A stretch of 64,000 nt of DNA from an uncultured Luminiphilus sp. (lineage in GTDB: Bacteria > Pseudomonadota > Gammaproteobacteria > Pseudomonadales > Halieaceae), in assembly GCA_943787485.1 (NCBI GenBank), contig CALSMP010000006.1:62001-126000 (forward strand). The letters are read 5' to 3'. Below the pieces are notes generated by a model. It was not told the origin of the DNA, searched no databases, and saw only the letters and a list, made by a program, of their open reading frames with translations. The position numbers were made by a program, and so were the translations under genes. Positions 20,709 through 33,812 of this stretch are shown here, in pieces. Position 1 is the first letter of the stretch; each line of letters starts with the position of its first letter.

Positions 20709-21891
20709 GTGGACAGCGAAAAGACACCTGAATCAACCTTGGTCGACCACTCGTTCGTTGCTAAACCAGCACCAACCAAGCTTTGGCCTCTAGCACTGGG
20801 AACTTGCGCTATATTTTTGACGGTCGGCAGCGTCGTGACTGGCTATTCGCATTTCGAGGGTCTGAAGGCCGAAATAAAAAGGCTATCGGGGGAGCTTGTT
20901 TACTCCCGAAAACAGGTGGCTGAGCTGATAGCGGAAAATGCCATTCTTAACAAAAAGCTCGCGACGACGGGCTCAGATAGCACCCCAACTCCACCCTCTC
21001 CCGCCGCAACAGGCCTGACTGGTAGCACTTCTTACGAAGACGAGCGCGCAGGGGAAGCCTTTCTTACAGATGAAATCGGTGTGGGGGTGTTCGATCGAAA
21101 AAATCCGAGCGAAGAGTTGGAAGAGAAATCGCCATCGGAGGTACCTTCAGCTGACTTATATGAAGGGGTGTTGGAAAACGTCTCCATGGATGGGAGCGAC
21201 ATCCAAAACCAAACCGACGATTCCCTAATCAGCGACGAAGGGGCTATTGTCGAGCACCTGACGGGCAGCGATCAATGGAGCATTACCGTTGGTACGTTTG
21301 CTGATAGCAAAAACAAGGACCGGTTAGTTGCCAACCTAGAGCGCGATGCCTATACCGTTTCGGTAAACCCCATCACACGGGATGGGCGTTCGATGGTGCG
21401 AGTGGTTGTTTTGGGTTTTTCGACTCCGGAACAAGCCGAGGAAGCCGCTACAGCGATCGAAAAAAAATATAGAACCGGCCCACTGCGGGTTAACCGCGAT
21501 ACAATGCAGGATTCAAATTCATTGTCAGAAACACCCGCCAAAGACGATTTAGGGGTTACGAGTACGCCCTCGGGTTCCTCAAACGACGCTGGAATGAAAG
21601 AAAACGGTAACGCTTTGCTAGAGGCAGCCGCCCCTCAGCCGCCCAAAGTCGTTCGATCTGGTTGGTTCATTTATGTCACCACGTTTGAGAACAGCAGTGC
21701 TGCCAGTAAACTCGCTCAGGAGTTGGTGAAAGGACGGGTATAATACAAAAGTAGCCGTCGAGTATCGATCCGGGAACTTATACTACCGGGTTCAGGTCGT
21801 AGGAATCGGGGACAGATCCTCGGGAGAGGCGTTATTGCAGGGCCTGGTGAGTAGAGGTGACCTACCCAACGTGCAATTACGCCATTATTAA
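20709..21891 (+). CDS. Membrane-anchored SPOR-domain protein, frameshifted near 21736
   Basis: One TM segment, two SPOR-like repeats (WSITVGTFADSKNKDRLVANLERDAYTVSV; WFIYVTTFENSSAASKLAQELVKGR); removing one G extends to YNTKVAVEYRSGNLYYRVQVVGIGDRSSGEALLQGLVSRGDLPNVQLRHY*. Confidence 0.75.
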
Positions 21892-21916
21892 GCTTATGTT
21901 TATGAAGGGGTCTATT

Positions 21917-22282
21917 ATGTTACGTGCAATTTTTATTAGCTCCGCGCTATCACTGGTTGCCAGTAATATGGCAGTCGCACAAGGTTGCGTAAAACCAACT
22001 AAACCCATGATTCCTAACGGCGCTTCAGCGTCCATGGAAGAGATGGTAGAGGCGCAAACCGCCGTTAAAGCCTATCAAACCGGGATGGCCGACTTCAGAA
22101 AGTGCCATGAAGCTAACATGGAAGCCATGAAACCTGGTTTTGCTGAGGCTGAAGGTGCCGCAACAGCAAGCTACATGGGGTCAAACAGAGCATTTAACGA
22201 CTCGGTTTCTCAAGAAGAGCAAGTGGCGGCGGAGTTTAACACCGCCATTAAGGCCTACAAGGCCGCCAATCCTAGCGAATAG
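21917..22282 (+). CDS. Small secreted/periplasmic protein of unknown function, two cysteines
   Basis: Signal peptide MLRAIFISSALSLVASNMAVAQ, mature GCVKPTKPMIPNGASASMEEMVEAQTAVKAYQTGMADFRKCHE; terminator downstream. Confidence 0.7.
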   Translation: MLRAIFISSALSLVASNMAVAQGCVKPTKPMIPNGASASMEEMVEAQTAVKAYQTGMADFRKCHEANMEAMKPGFAEAEGAATASYMGSNRAFNDSVSQEEQVAAEFNTAIKAYKAANPSE

Positions 22283-22362
22283 CGTCATAACGCAAAGCTT
22301 GGGTATAACAGGGCGCTGCCTTTAAATAAAAGGCAATCTGTCACTCAGGCTATGTAATAAAT

Positions 22363-22385
22363 AGCGCCCTTTCGGGCGCTTTTTA
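22363..22385 (+). terminator. Rho-independent terminator
   Basis: AGCGCCC-TTTC-GGGCGCT hairpin followed by TTTTT. Confidence 0.85.
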
Positions 22386-22436
22386 TTAACCAGTCCGGCG
22401 ATTCACTGGGAGCACTCAAGCCCCAACAAACTAACC

Positions 22437-24254
22437 TTACTCCACCGTTACCGACTTCGCCAAATTCCGAGGCTTATCGACATCCGTTCCTCGGGCGACG
22501 GCTACATAGTAGGAAAGGAGTTGCAGCGCGACAGTGTAGGCAATCGGTGCCGCCAACTCATCGCAGTGTGGCATCGCAAGCACATGAACCCCAGGACCGC
22601 TTTCGAAGCCGGATGCCTCATCGGCAAACACAAACAGTTCCCCGCCCCGCGCCCTGACCTCCTCAAGGTTAGACCGAAGCTTTTCCAACAGCGCGTTATT
22701 GGGCGCCACCGCAACAACGGGCATATCAGAATCCACGAGCGCCAGAGGGCCATGCTTTAACTCGCCAGCAGGATAGGCTTCTGCATGAATGTATGAGATT
22801 TCCTTGAGTTTGAGCGCCCCCTCCATCGCTATTGGATAGAAGACCCCTCGACCAAGAAACAGCGCGTGATGTTTGGCAACAAAATGGTTGGCCATCGCCT
22901 TAATCTTGGGCTCTAACGCCAGCACGGCAGTAACCGCTGCGGGCGCCGATGCCATGGCGCTAGCGAAGATCCCATGATAGTCGTTTTTATTTGTTATACC
23001 CGCTAACTGGTCGGTCAGCGCCATAAGCGCCGCAAGCTGGGTAGTGAATGCCTTGGTTGAGGCCACCCCGATCTCGGCGCCGGCTTGAGTGAGAAAAACC
23101 AGCTCACTTGCCCGAACAATAGCAGAGTGATCGACATTGCAAACGGCGAGGCGGGCGAGCCCTTGCCCGCCAAGATGGTTAATGGCCGCCAAGGTATCGG
23201 CAGTCTCGCCGCTTTGAGAAATACTGACGATCAACGTCCCATCGACAACCACAGGTTCGCGATAACGCAGCTCAGAGGCGACCTCTACCGAGCACGGAAT
23301 TTTTGCGAACGCTTCAATCCAATACTTTGCGACCAGCCCGGCGTGGTAGCTAGTGCCGCAAGCAATAATTTGCACGGCTTTGGTGCGGGAAAACACCTCC
23401 GCCGCAGATGCGCCAAAATCCAAGGCGGACGGTGGCTTCCCAGGTGGAATAGTGTCCCTGAGCCGTTGTGGCTGCTCATGAATTTCCTTGAGCATGTAGT
23501 GATCATAACTGCCCAGCAAGTCGTCTTTTTTAGGCGGTTCAAGCTGTGAAACCTCACGCTCGATAGTGGCGCCTGTCGAATCAAACACCTCATAGGATCC
23601 GGCTTTCAAGCAGCCTATGTCGCCATCTTCTAAATAAATAAAGGTGTCGGTGACAGATCTCAAGGCGAGGGTGTCGGAGCCCGCAAACATCTCACCGATG
23701 CCAAGGCCGATAACCAAAGGGCTACCGTCGCGGGCGACAACCAATGTTTCAGGCTCATCACTGTCGATGACGGCTATGGCGTAGGCGCCCTCGAGTTTTT
23801 TAACGACTTGCTGGACTGTGGCTAATAGATCGCTACACGTCGGTCGCAGCTGGTCGATGAGATGGACGATGACCTCGGTGTCGGTTTGGGAGAGGAAGAC
23901 GATGCCGCGGCCTTCTAAGTCGCTTCGCAGGACGGCGTGGTTTTCGATAATGCCGTTGTGAACGACAGCGAAACGATTGCCCGCCGTATGGGGGTGTGCA
24001 TTGGCGGCACTCGGCACTCCATGAGTAGCCCATCGCGTGTGCGCGATGCCCAAACAACCTAGTAACGGCCTTTGTCGTTGAGCCGACTCCAATTCAGCAA
24101 CGCGACCCAGCGCCTTGTGAAGCTGAAGGTTTTTGTCGTTATCAACGAGCGCTATACCGGCAGAATCGTAACCCCGATATTCAAGCCGTCTTAGGCCCTC
24201 CAATAAGATTTCGGATACCTCGCGTTTGGCTGCTGCTGCAACGATGCCACACAT
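22437..24254 (-). CDS. glmS: Glutamine-fructose-6-phosphate aminotransferase (isomerizing)
   Basis: MCGIVAAAAKREVSEILLEGLRRLEYRGYDSAG ... DKPRNLAKSVTVE. Confidence 0.98.
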   Translation of the reverse strand: MCGIVAAAAKREVSEILLEGLRRLEYRGYDSAGIALVDNDKNLQLHKALGRVAELESAQRQRPLLGCLGIAHTRWATHGVPSAANAHPHTAGNRFAVVHNGIIENHAVLRSDLEGRGIVFLSQTDTEVIVHLIDQLRPTCSDLLATVQQVVKKLEGAYAIAVIDSDEPETLVVARDGSPLVIGLGIGEMFAGSDTLALRSVTDTFIYLEDGDIGCLKAGSYEVFDSTGATIEREVSQLEPPKKDDLLGSYDHYMLKEIHEQPQRLRDTIPPGKPPSALDFGASAAEVFSRTKAVQIIACGTSYHAGLVAKYWIEAFAKIPCSVEVASELRYREPVVVDGTLIVSISQSGETADTLAAINHLGGQGLARLAVCNVDHSAIVRASELVFLTQAGAEIGVASTKAFTTQLAALMALTDQLAGITNKNDYHGIFASAMASAPAAVTAVLALEPKIKAMANHFVAKHHALFLGRGVFYPIAMEGALKLKEISYIHAEAYPAGELKHGPLALVDSDMPVVAVAPNNALLEKLRSNLEEVRARGGELFVFADEASGFESGPGVHVLAMPHCDELAAPIAYTVALQLLSYYVAVARGTDVDKPRNLAKSVTVE

Positions 24255-24266
24255 AAACCCGCCTTC

Positions 24267-25625
24267 TTAGTTTTTCTTTGGGGGCTGCCACCCGCTGATA
24301 TTGTGTTGACGTGCCCGACCAATCGCCAACTCTCCGCGTGGGACATTGTCAGTGATGACTGACCCCGCACCCACAAAGCCGTCATCCTCGATCACCACCG
24401 GCGCCACAAGAGTGCTGTTTGAACCGACAAAAACGCGATCCCCAAGTCGGGTGGGGTGCTTGTTAGCACCATCGTAATTGCAGGTAATCGTGCCCGCACC
24501 GATATTGGCGCCAGCGCCGATATCGGCATCACCCAAATAGGCCAAATGATTCGCCTTACTGCCCTCACCCACCTTTGTATTTTTAGTTTCAACAAAATTG
24601 CCCACTTTGCTGGTTGGGTCTAGTCGCGTGCCCATGCGAAGCCGTGCATAGGGGCCGACCTGGCAGTTCTGACCAATAACCGCTGACTCAATATGACAAA
24701 AGGGCTCAATCACCGACCCCGCTGCGATCTCTGTGTCTTTCAGGACGCAGTGGGCACCAATCTTTACGTCATCCCCCAAAACAACGCGACCTTCAAAAAC
24801 CGTGTTTACGTCGACGGAAACACCTTCTCCGCATATCAACTCTCCACGGATATCGATTCGCCGGCGATCGCTGATGGCTACGCCCTGCCGCATGAGGGCT
24901 TCTGCATAGCGCTGCTGAGCCGCGCGCTCTAACGCTTCTAACTGCAAGCGATCATTGACGCCCGCCACCTCAATAATGTCGCTCGTGGTGTGAATCGAGA
25001 CGGATAACCCGCCGGCACGAGCAAGGCCCAGTATGTCAGGGAGATAATATTCCCGTTGCTGATTGGTGTTGGTCACTTGCTTCAAAAGCGTAGTCAACAA
25101 ATTAACGGGGGCAGCCAAGATACCGGTGTTCACCTCTTTGATATGGCGCTGGTCTTGGGTCGCATCCTTGTCCTCGACGACCGCGTGAAAACACCCCTGT
25201 GCGTCCCGGACGACCCGGCCGTAACCATCAGGCTTTTCGAGTAACGTTGACAGCATAGCGGGGGATTGGGTGGCCGCTTCGCACAGGGCGCTCAGTGTCT
25301 TAGTTTGAATAAGCGGCACATCACCATAAAGCACCAAAACAACACTGTTAGATTGGCAGTGCGGGATCGCCTGCATGACCGCGTGGCCCGTGCCAAGCTG
25401 GTCGGCTTGCTCATGAAATAGAACGGATTCTTCAAGAAAAGCTGTCCGCACAGCGTCCGCCCCATGCCCAACAACCACGTGGATGGCGCGGGGATTGAGT
25501 TTTTTTGCTGTGTTAATTACGTGCTGGAGTAAGGGGACGCCAGCCAGCGCATGCAGCACTTTTGGAAGCGTGGATTGCATACGGCTGCCCTTGCCGGCAG
25601 CGAGAATAATGACCTCTAACACCAT
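24267..25625 (-). CDS. glmU: Bifunctional UDP-GlcNAc pyrophosphorylase/GlcN-1-P acetyltransferase
   Basis: VIILAAGKGSRMQSTLPKVLHALAG; left-handed beta-helix C-terminus. Confidence 0.98.
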   Translation of the reverse strand: MVLEVIILAAGKGSRMQSTLPKVLHALAGVPLLQHVINTAKKLNPRAIHVVVGHGADAVRTAFLEESVLFHEQADQLGTGHAVMQAIPHCQSNSVVLVLYGDVPLIQTKTLSALCEAATQSPAMLSTLLEKPDGYGRVVRDAQGCFHAVVEDKDATQDQRHIKEVNTGILAAPVNLLTTLLKQVTNTNQQREYYLPDILGLARAGGLSVSIHTTSDIIEVAGVNDRLQLEALERAAQQRYAEALMRQGVAISDRRRIDIRGELICGEGVSVDVNTVFEGRVVLGDDVKIGAHCVLKDTEIAAGSVIEPFCHIESAVIGQNCQVGPYARLRMGTRLDPTSKVGNFVETKNTKVGEGSKANHLAYLGDADIGAGANIGAGTITCNYDGANKHPTRLGDRVFVGSNSTLVAPVVIEDDGFVGAGSVITDNVPRGELAIGRARQHNISGWQPPKKN

Positions 25626-25700
25626 GTTGACCCGGCCTGTGACTTACCAAACATCGAAGGAGGCATAGAATAGCAACGGTTGGTGATGTAAAACCCTACA

Positions 25701-25726
25701 AAAAAACCGCCTTTAAGGCGGCTTTT
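25701..25726 (-). terminator. Rho-independent terminator downstream of the atp operon (potentially bidirectional)
   Basis: AAAAAACCGCCTTTAAGGCGGCTTTTT, palindromic stem flanked by A- and T-tracts. Confidence 0.85.
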
Positions 25727-25767
25727 TCACATTTCTTATGGTTGGGTAGTGCTTAGTGGGTTTTGGT

Positions 25768-26196
25768 TTACCCGCGGCCAGCCCGGTTTTTTAACTTTCT
25801 GAGCGTGGCGAGCTGCGCCGAAGCCTCTGCCAGCTGTGCTGACGCGCGACCGTAATCCAGCTCTGCTCCCTGATTCGCCAACTGGTCCTCGGCAGCCTGA
25901 CGTGCAGCCTCAGCAGCTGCCTCATCGACATCATCGGCACGAATAGCGGTGTCCGCAAGCACCGTCACCACATCACCCTGAACCTCCAGAAAACCACCTG
26001 AAGCGTAGTAGATATGCTCTTCACCGCCTTGCTCAACAACACGAATGGGGCCTGGCACAAGGCTAGTCAACAGTGCAGCATGGCCATAACAAACACCCAG
26101 CTCACCATCGGCGCCGGTAGCAACCAGCAGCTCCACCAAGCCTGAATAAATCTGGGCTTCAGCAGAAACAATGTCGCAGTGTATGGTCATAGCCAT
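25768..26196 (-). CDS. atpC: ATP synthase F1 subunit epsilon
   Basis: [49 protein letters not shown]. Confidence 0.97.
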   Translation of the reverse strand: MAMTIHCDIVSAEAQIYSGLVELLVATGADGELGVCYGHAALLTSLVPGPIRVVEQGGEEHIYYASGGFLEVQGDVVTVLADTAIRADDVDEAAAEAARQAAEDQLANQGAELDYGRASAQLAEASAQLATLRKLKNRAGRG

Positions 26197-26217
26197 AAAT
26201 CTATCTCGCGTCTAGCC

Positions 26218-27614
<1,397 letters not shown>

Positions 27615-27684
27615 GTTTGAGCCTCACTCTTTTCTTTCTCGTGGCGGCTAACACCACCAACCCCATCAAATTTTATGTGCTATT

Positions 27685-28548
27685 TCAGCTGATCGCCGCC
27701 GCACCACCAACAATTTCGGATAGCTCTTGGGTAATCGCCGCTTGGCGCGCTTTGTTGTAAACCAACTGAAGATCATCAATCAGCGTGCCAGCATTATCGC
27801 TAGCGTTCTTCATGGCTATCATTCGCGCCGCCTGCTCACAGGCACCATTTTCAACAACCGCCTGATAGACAAGTGACTCTATGTACCGGGTCAACAACCC
27901 ATCGAGCAGCTCTTTAGCATCGGGTTCATAGATGTAGTCCCAGTGGTGGGACAGTTTTTCATCATCTGATGCCTCCAAAGGAAGAAGCTGCTCCACCTGT
28001 GGTGTTTGGGTCATTGTATTAACGAACTCATTGCTGACCAAATAAAGCTTGTCGATATCCCCGGCCACATAGGCATCCAGCATCTGTTTGACACCACCAA
28101 TGAGCTGCTCGACCGTGGGCTCTTCCCCAATATCGCGCACACTCGCGACCACATTACCGCCAACGCTTTTAAAGAAGGCCATCGATTTAGCACCAATGAG
28201 CGAAAGGTCTACCTGGGCATCCTGCTCGGACCAGCCGCGCATCGCCTGAATTGCCGCCTTAAAAAGGTTGATATTCAAACCACCACACAGGCCGCGGTCG
28301 GTGGAGATAATGACAAAACCAACACGCTTAACCGGTCGCTCGGTCATGTAAGCATGACGATACTCCGGCACAGAATTGGCAATATGACCCACAACGGCGC
28401 GCATTCTTCGTGCGTAGGGCTTACCGAGCTCCATCCGGTCCTGGGCTCGCCGCATTTTACTTGCAGCGACCATCTCCATCGCGCTCGTAATTTTCTGCGT
28501 TGAGCGGATGCTGGAAATTTTTGTTCGGATTTCTTTTCCGACGGCCAT
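27685..28548 (-). CDS. atpG: ATP synthase F1 subunit gamma
   Basis: [33 protein letters not shown]. Confidence 0.98.
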   Translation of the reverse strand: MAVGKEIRTKISSIRSTQKITSAMEMVAASKMRRAQDRMELGKPYARRMRAVVGHIANSVPEYRHAYMTERPVKRVGFVIISTDRGLCGGLNINLFKAAIQAMRGWSEQDAQVDLSLIGAKSMAFFKSVGGNVVASVRDIGEEPTVEQLIGGVKQMLDAYVAGDIDKLYLVSNEFVNTMTQTPQVEQLLPLEASDDEKLSHHWDYIYEPDAKELLDGLLTRYIESLVYQAVVENGACEQAARMIAMKNASDNAGTLIDDLQLVYNKARQAAITQELSEIVGGAAAIS

Positions 28549-28554
28549 GACCGG

Positions 28555-30098
28555 TTACCAGGTTTGTGTGGACTTAAAGGTTTCAATCGCTGACTTGAAG
28601 GAAGCCTCTCGGGCATCATCCCAGCCACCGTCGGCGGCAATCTCATCCATGAGCGCACCGTGCTCTGAACGCATGTAAGCGATAAGTGCGGCCTCAAAAG
28701 CACCCACCTTTGCCACCTCGACATCCTTCAAATGCCCCTCGTTGGCGGCGTACAAAACAAGTCCCATCTCAGCAATTGATTGCGGGGCATATTGTTTTTG
28801 CTTCATAAGCTCGGTAACGCGCTCACCATGATCTAGTTGTGCTCGAGTCGCGTCATCGAGATCAGAAGCGAACTGGGAGAAAGCGGCGAGTTCGCGATAT
28901 TGTGCCAACGCTGTCCGGATACCCCCGGAGAGTTTTTTCACAACCTTGGTTTGTGCCGCACCACCCACCCGGGATACAGAAATACCCGCGTTCATGGCCG
29001 GACGAACGCCTGCATTGAACATATCCGCTTCAAGGAAGATCTGGCCGTCAGTAATTGAGATAACGTTGGTAGGAACAAAAGCCGAGACGTCGCCCGCTTG
29101 CGTTTCAATAACCGGTAGGGCTGTGAGGGAACCTGTTTTTCCTTTGACCGCGCCATTGGTGAAGCTCTCAACATAATCAGCGTTAACTCGAGCTGCACGC
29201 TCCAACAGACGCGAATGAAGGTAGAACACGTCACCGGGATAGGCTTCTCGACCCGGGGGACGACGAAGCAGCAAAGAGATTTGTCGATAGGCAACAGCCT
29301 GTTTGGACAAGTCATCGTAAATAATCAGCGCATCCTCGCCTCTATCGCGGTAATACTCCCCCATGGTGCAGCCCGCGAAGGGCGCAAGGTATTGCATCGC
29401 AGCTGGGTCTGACGCATTTGCAGCAACCACAATGGTATGCGCCATAGCGCCATGTTCTTCGAGTTTGCGCACCACCGCAGCAACTGAAGACGCTTTTTGG
29501 CCAACCGCCACATAGATACATTTAATGCCCGTGCCTTTTTGGTTGATAATGGCATCAATGGCAATCGCTGTTTTGCCAACCTGGCGATCCCCAATAATTA
29601 GCTCACGCTGCCCTCGCCCAATGGGGACCATGGCGTCGATGGCTTTAAGACCAATCTGCACAGGCTGATCAACGACTGTCGCGCAATAACCCCTGGGGCG
29701 ATCTTTTCAATCGCGTCGGTCTCACTGGCTTCTATCGCTCCTCGACCGTCAATCGGACTACCCAAAGCATCAACTACTCGGCCCTGAAGGGCTGGCCCAA
29801 CCGGGACCTCCAGAATACGACCAGTACAACGACATGTCTGACCCTCGGCGAGCTTCTTGTAGTCGCCGAGAACAACCGCGCCCACCGAATCACGCTCGAG
29901 GTTAAGCGCCAAGCCGTAGACGCCTCCTTGGAACTCAATCATCTCACCGTATTGCACCTCGGTGAGCCCATGAATACGAATAATGCCGTCGGTAACGGAG
30001 ACGATGGTGCCTTCATTCGTCGCTTGCGTCGAAACATCAAGCTGCTCGATACGCTGCTTAATGATGTCGCTGATTTCTGAAGGGTTAAGTTGTTGCAT
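28555..30098 (-). CDS. atpA: ATP synthase F1 subunit alpha, interrupted by a -1 frameshift near 29673
   Basis: ORFs 29598..30098 and 28555..29661; adding one G gives [37 protein letters not shown]; span 1544 nt = 3n+2. Confidence 0.96.
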
Positions 30099-30113
30099 GA
30101 CCTGTTTCCTCTA

Positions 30114-30651
30114 TCAGGGTGTCAGCGCACCGGCTAGCTTCGCCAGCCGGCCGCGAACAGAGCCGTCGATAACCATATCGCCAGCCCGGATTACTGCCCC
30201 GCCCCAAAAGTGCGGGATCTGTCTGGTGTGTAAGAGATACGCTGCGAGCAAGCTGCTTCTCGAGAGCGCGCGTTAAAGTTGCCGCATCACCTTCGGAAAG
30301 CTCAAACGCCGAGACCACCTCGACAGCTACTGACGTTTCCAGGGCTTGCTTTAGCTCTGTAAAGAGAGAAAAGACCTCTGGTAGTAGTGCCAAGCGATCA
30401 TTTTCCGCCAATACGTTAATAAAGTTTTGTTGCGATGCCGAAACGTCAGCCTCAACCAATCTCCCAAAAGCCTCCGCCTGCTGGTCACCGGTTTTATCGG
30501 GACTAACAATAAGCGCCGCCACTTTCGGCTGGGTGCAAAGGGCCGCCAGCTCTGCCAGCACCCCGGACCAATCACTCAGCGCATCCTGAGAGCGCGCGAC
30601 GTCAAAGGCCGCGCGTGCATAGGGGCGAGCGAGAGTCCTAGGCTCAACCAT
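30114..30651 (-). CDS. atpH: ATP synthase F1 subunit delta, +1 frameshift near 30201
   Basis: ORF 30085..30651 ends in non-homologous [14 protein letters not shown]; removing one base gives [31 protein letters not shown], the normal delta C-terminus. Confidence 0.93.
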
Positions 30652-30652
30652 T

Positions 30653-31123
30653 TCAGCGCTCCACCGTCAGGCTCGCCAGCATGGCTGCGTGTTTTTCTGC
30701 GTCCACCTCCGCCGCGAGTATTTTCTCTGCGCCCTGAATAGCGAGCTGGCTCACCCGAGCCATAAGCTCTTCCTGCGCTCGAGCGCGCTCCTGCTCAATT
30801 TCGGCTGACGCAGCCGCCTTTACGCGATCCGCCTCGACAACGGCAGCCGCCTTCGCTTCATCAATGAGCGCAGCGGCCCTTTTATTAGCAGATTCGATAA
30901 TGCCGGCAGCCTCTTTTTTGGCCTCCGCCATTTGTGCTGTCGCGTTTTTCTGCGCAAGCTCCAAATCGTGGCTGGCTCTATCTGCTGCCGCCAACCCGTC
31001 GGTTATTTTTTGCTGGCGCTCCGCCATGGCAGCGACAATGGGCGGCCAGACAAAACGCATGCAAAAGGCGACGAACGCGATAAAGGCGATCAGCTGGCCA
31101 ATAAGCGTAAGATTGATATTCAC
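30653..31123 (-). CDS. atpF: ATP synthase F0 subunit b
   Basis: [37 protein letters not shown]. Confidence 0.97.
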   Translation of the reverse strand: MNINLTLIGQLIAFIAFVAFCMRFVWPPIVAAMAERQQKITDGLAAADRASHDLELAQKNATAQMAEAKKEAAGIIESANKRAAALIDEAKAAAVVEADRVKAAASAEIEQERARAQEELMARVSQLAIQGAEKILAAEVDAEKHAAMLASLTVER

Positions 31124-31188
31124 TGTTTGCTCCTGTTAATAACCGACACGATGCCCACTAGGGTGGGACTGGTCGACTGTTCTCCCGG

Positions 31189-31425
<237 letters not shown>

Positions 31426-31463
31426 CTACTTAATGGTTAGCACTAGTGCTTGTGTTAAAAAAA

Positions 31464-32354
<891 letters not shown>

Positions 32355-32384
32355 TTATCTATGATTCTTCTCTTTTAAGCGAAC

Positions 32385-32780
32385 TTAGCCGCTTTTCGTT
32401 GCTTTTGTCCGCTCTTTCACGGCAAATACTGTTGGCACTGCGCCTATGGCTATCACCGCACCAGCAAGCACTGCCAACCCATTAATTGGGGTTTTCAGCG
32501 CAAAAAGGGCTGCAAAACCTGCTCCCGCCAAGGGGTACTTGGCGAAAGCCAGCATCCCAGGTTTCCCACTCCATCGCTGGGACCCCAACTGATAGGCCAA
32601 CCAGCTTTGAGGCAAGATCACCACAAGGCCACCCAAAAACAGGTCAACGCCCGGCTGAACCCCGACCAGAAGCGCCAAAAGGCCACCCCCAACTGCAATA
32701 GCAGTGGTAGTAACGAGTAAGGCTGAGAACATCCGTGCTTTGACCGCCTTAAATGGGCTGGTTGCCGGCCGGTATGTCAC
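32385..32780 (-). CDS. atpI: ATP synthase subunit I
   Basis: Small 4-TM protein at head of atp operon. Confidence 0.85.
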   Translation of the reverse strand: MTYRPATSPFKAVKARMFSALLVTTTAIAVGGGLLALLVGVQPGVDLFLGGLVVILPQSWLAYQLGSQRWSGKPGMLAFAKYPLAGAGFAALFALKTPINGLAVLAGAVIAIGAVPTVFAVKERTKATKSG

Positions 32781-32849
32781 CTGAGCTGGGGGCCCAAAAA
32801 ACGAGGGCGAGTGTAAAGGATGTGGTGTGCCATATCAACAAATGCCACC

Positions 32850-33761
32850 CTAGCGGATCCTCGACAAAATGCCGTCTAGCTCCTCGTTGCTTGAGAAGGT
32901 AATAACCAGCTTGCCTCCTCCCCCGCGACGGGCTTGTAACGCCACTGCCGCACCCAGTCTCTCAGCAAGATCTCGCTCTAATCGCTGCACATCGGGATCT
33001 CGCCGGCCTTGGTCGTGTGATTTATTTTGATCGGGGTGAAGGATGGTCTTCACCAGCCGCTCTGTTTGCCGGACAGAAAACCCGGATTTCACCACTTTTT
33101 TAGCGGCTGCAACTTGTTGCCGCCCCTCAAGAGCAAGAAGCACCTTGCCGTGCCCGGGACCGATTACCCCCTGCTCAATCATTGTTCGAACGTCGGGTTC
33201 CAGTGACAAAAGTCGCATGGCGTTGGCAATGGCGGGCCTTGATTTGCCAACCCGCTCTGCCACCTGCTGCTGGCTGAGCTCAAACTCATGTTGCAGTCGC
33301 TTTAAGGCGACTGCCTCCTCAACCGGGTTTAAGTCTTTTCGCTGGATGTTTTCTATCAGCGCCATGGCAATCGCCGCATCGTCACCCACCTCTCGCACGA
33401 GGGCGGGAATTGTGTCGATGCCGGCTAACTGACTCGCCCGCCACCGCCTCTCACCGGCGATGATCTCCCAGACACCTCCCTCAACAGGCCTGACGATTAT
33501 AGGTTGCATCACACCTTGATGTTTAATGCTGTCCGCCAATTCCTGAAGAGATGCTGGGTCAAAGTCTCTTCTCGGCTGGTACTTGCCACGCCGCAATTTT
33601 TCGAGGGGTATCTGCCTTAGCCCCAATGCGGCCGCGGCGGGGAGTGATTCCATCTGGTCACTTGTGGTTGATGTCTCAGCTGGCGTCGACGTAATAGCGG
33701 TAGCGCTCAACAAGACGTCAAGGTCTTTGCCCAAACTTCCTCGTCGTTTTCGTGCGCTCAC
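32850..33761 (-). CDS. parB: Chromosome partitioning protein ParB
   Basis: RRGSLGKDLDVLL, PLEKLRRGKYQPRRDFD, ELADSIKHQGVMQPIIVRP, GERRWRASQLAG. Confidence 0.97.
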   Translation of the reverse strand: MSARKRRGSLGKDLDVLLSATAITSTPAETSTTSDQMESLPAAAALGLRQIPLEKLRRGKYQPRRDFDPASLQELADSIKHQGVMQPIIVRPVEGGVWEIIAGERRWRASQLAGIDTIPALVREVGDDAAIAMALIENIQRKDLNPVEEAVALKRLQHEFELSQQQVAERVGKSRPAIANAMRLLSLEPDVRTMIEQGVIGPGHGKVLLALEGRQQVAAAKKVVKSGFSVRQTERLVKTILHPDQNKSHDQGRRDPDVQRLERDLAERLGAAVALQARRGGGGKLVITFSSNEELDGILSRIR

Positions 33762-33812
33762 TTGATATTCCTCGATCTCTGTGCAAACTCGCTAGTGGAG
33801 TCACCCGATCCT

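Noticed and set aside
25470-25490. aacaaccacgtggatggcg in glmU as a third parS
   Set aside because: Only the core CCACGTGG matches; the outer half-site bases are wrong.
29215-30276. Possible second or novel ORFs inside the broken atpA/atpH region
   Set aside because: Fully explained by single-base frameshifts in atpA and atpH.
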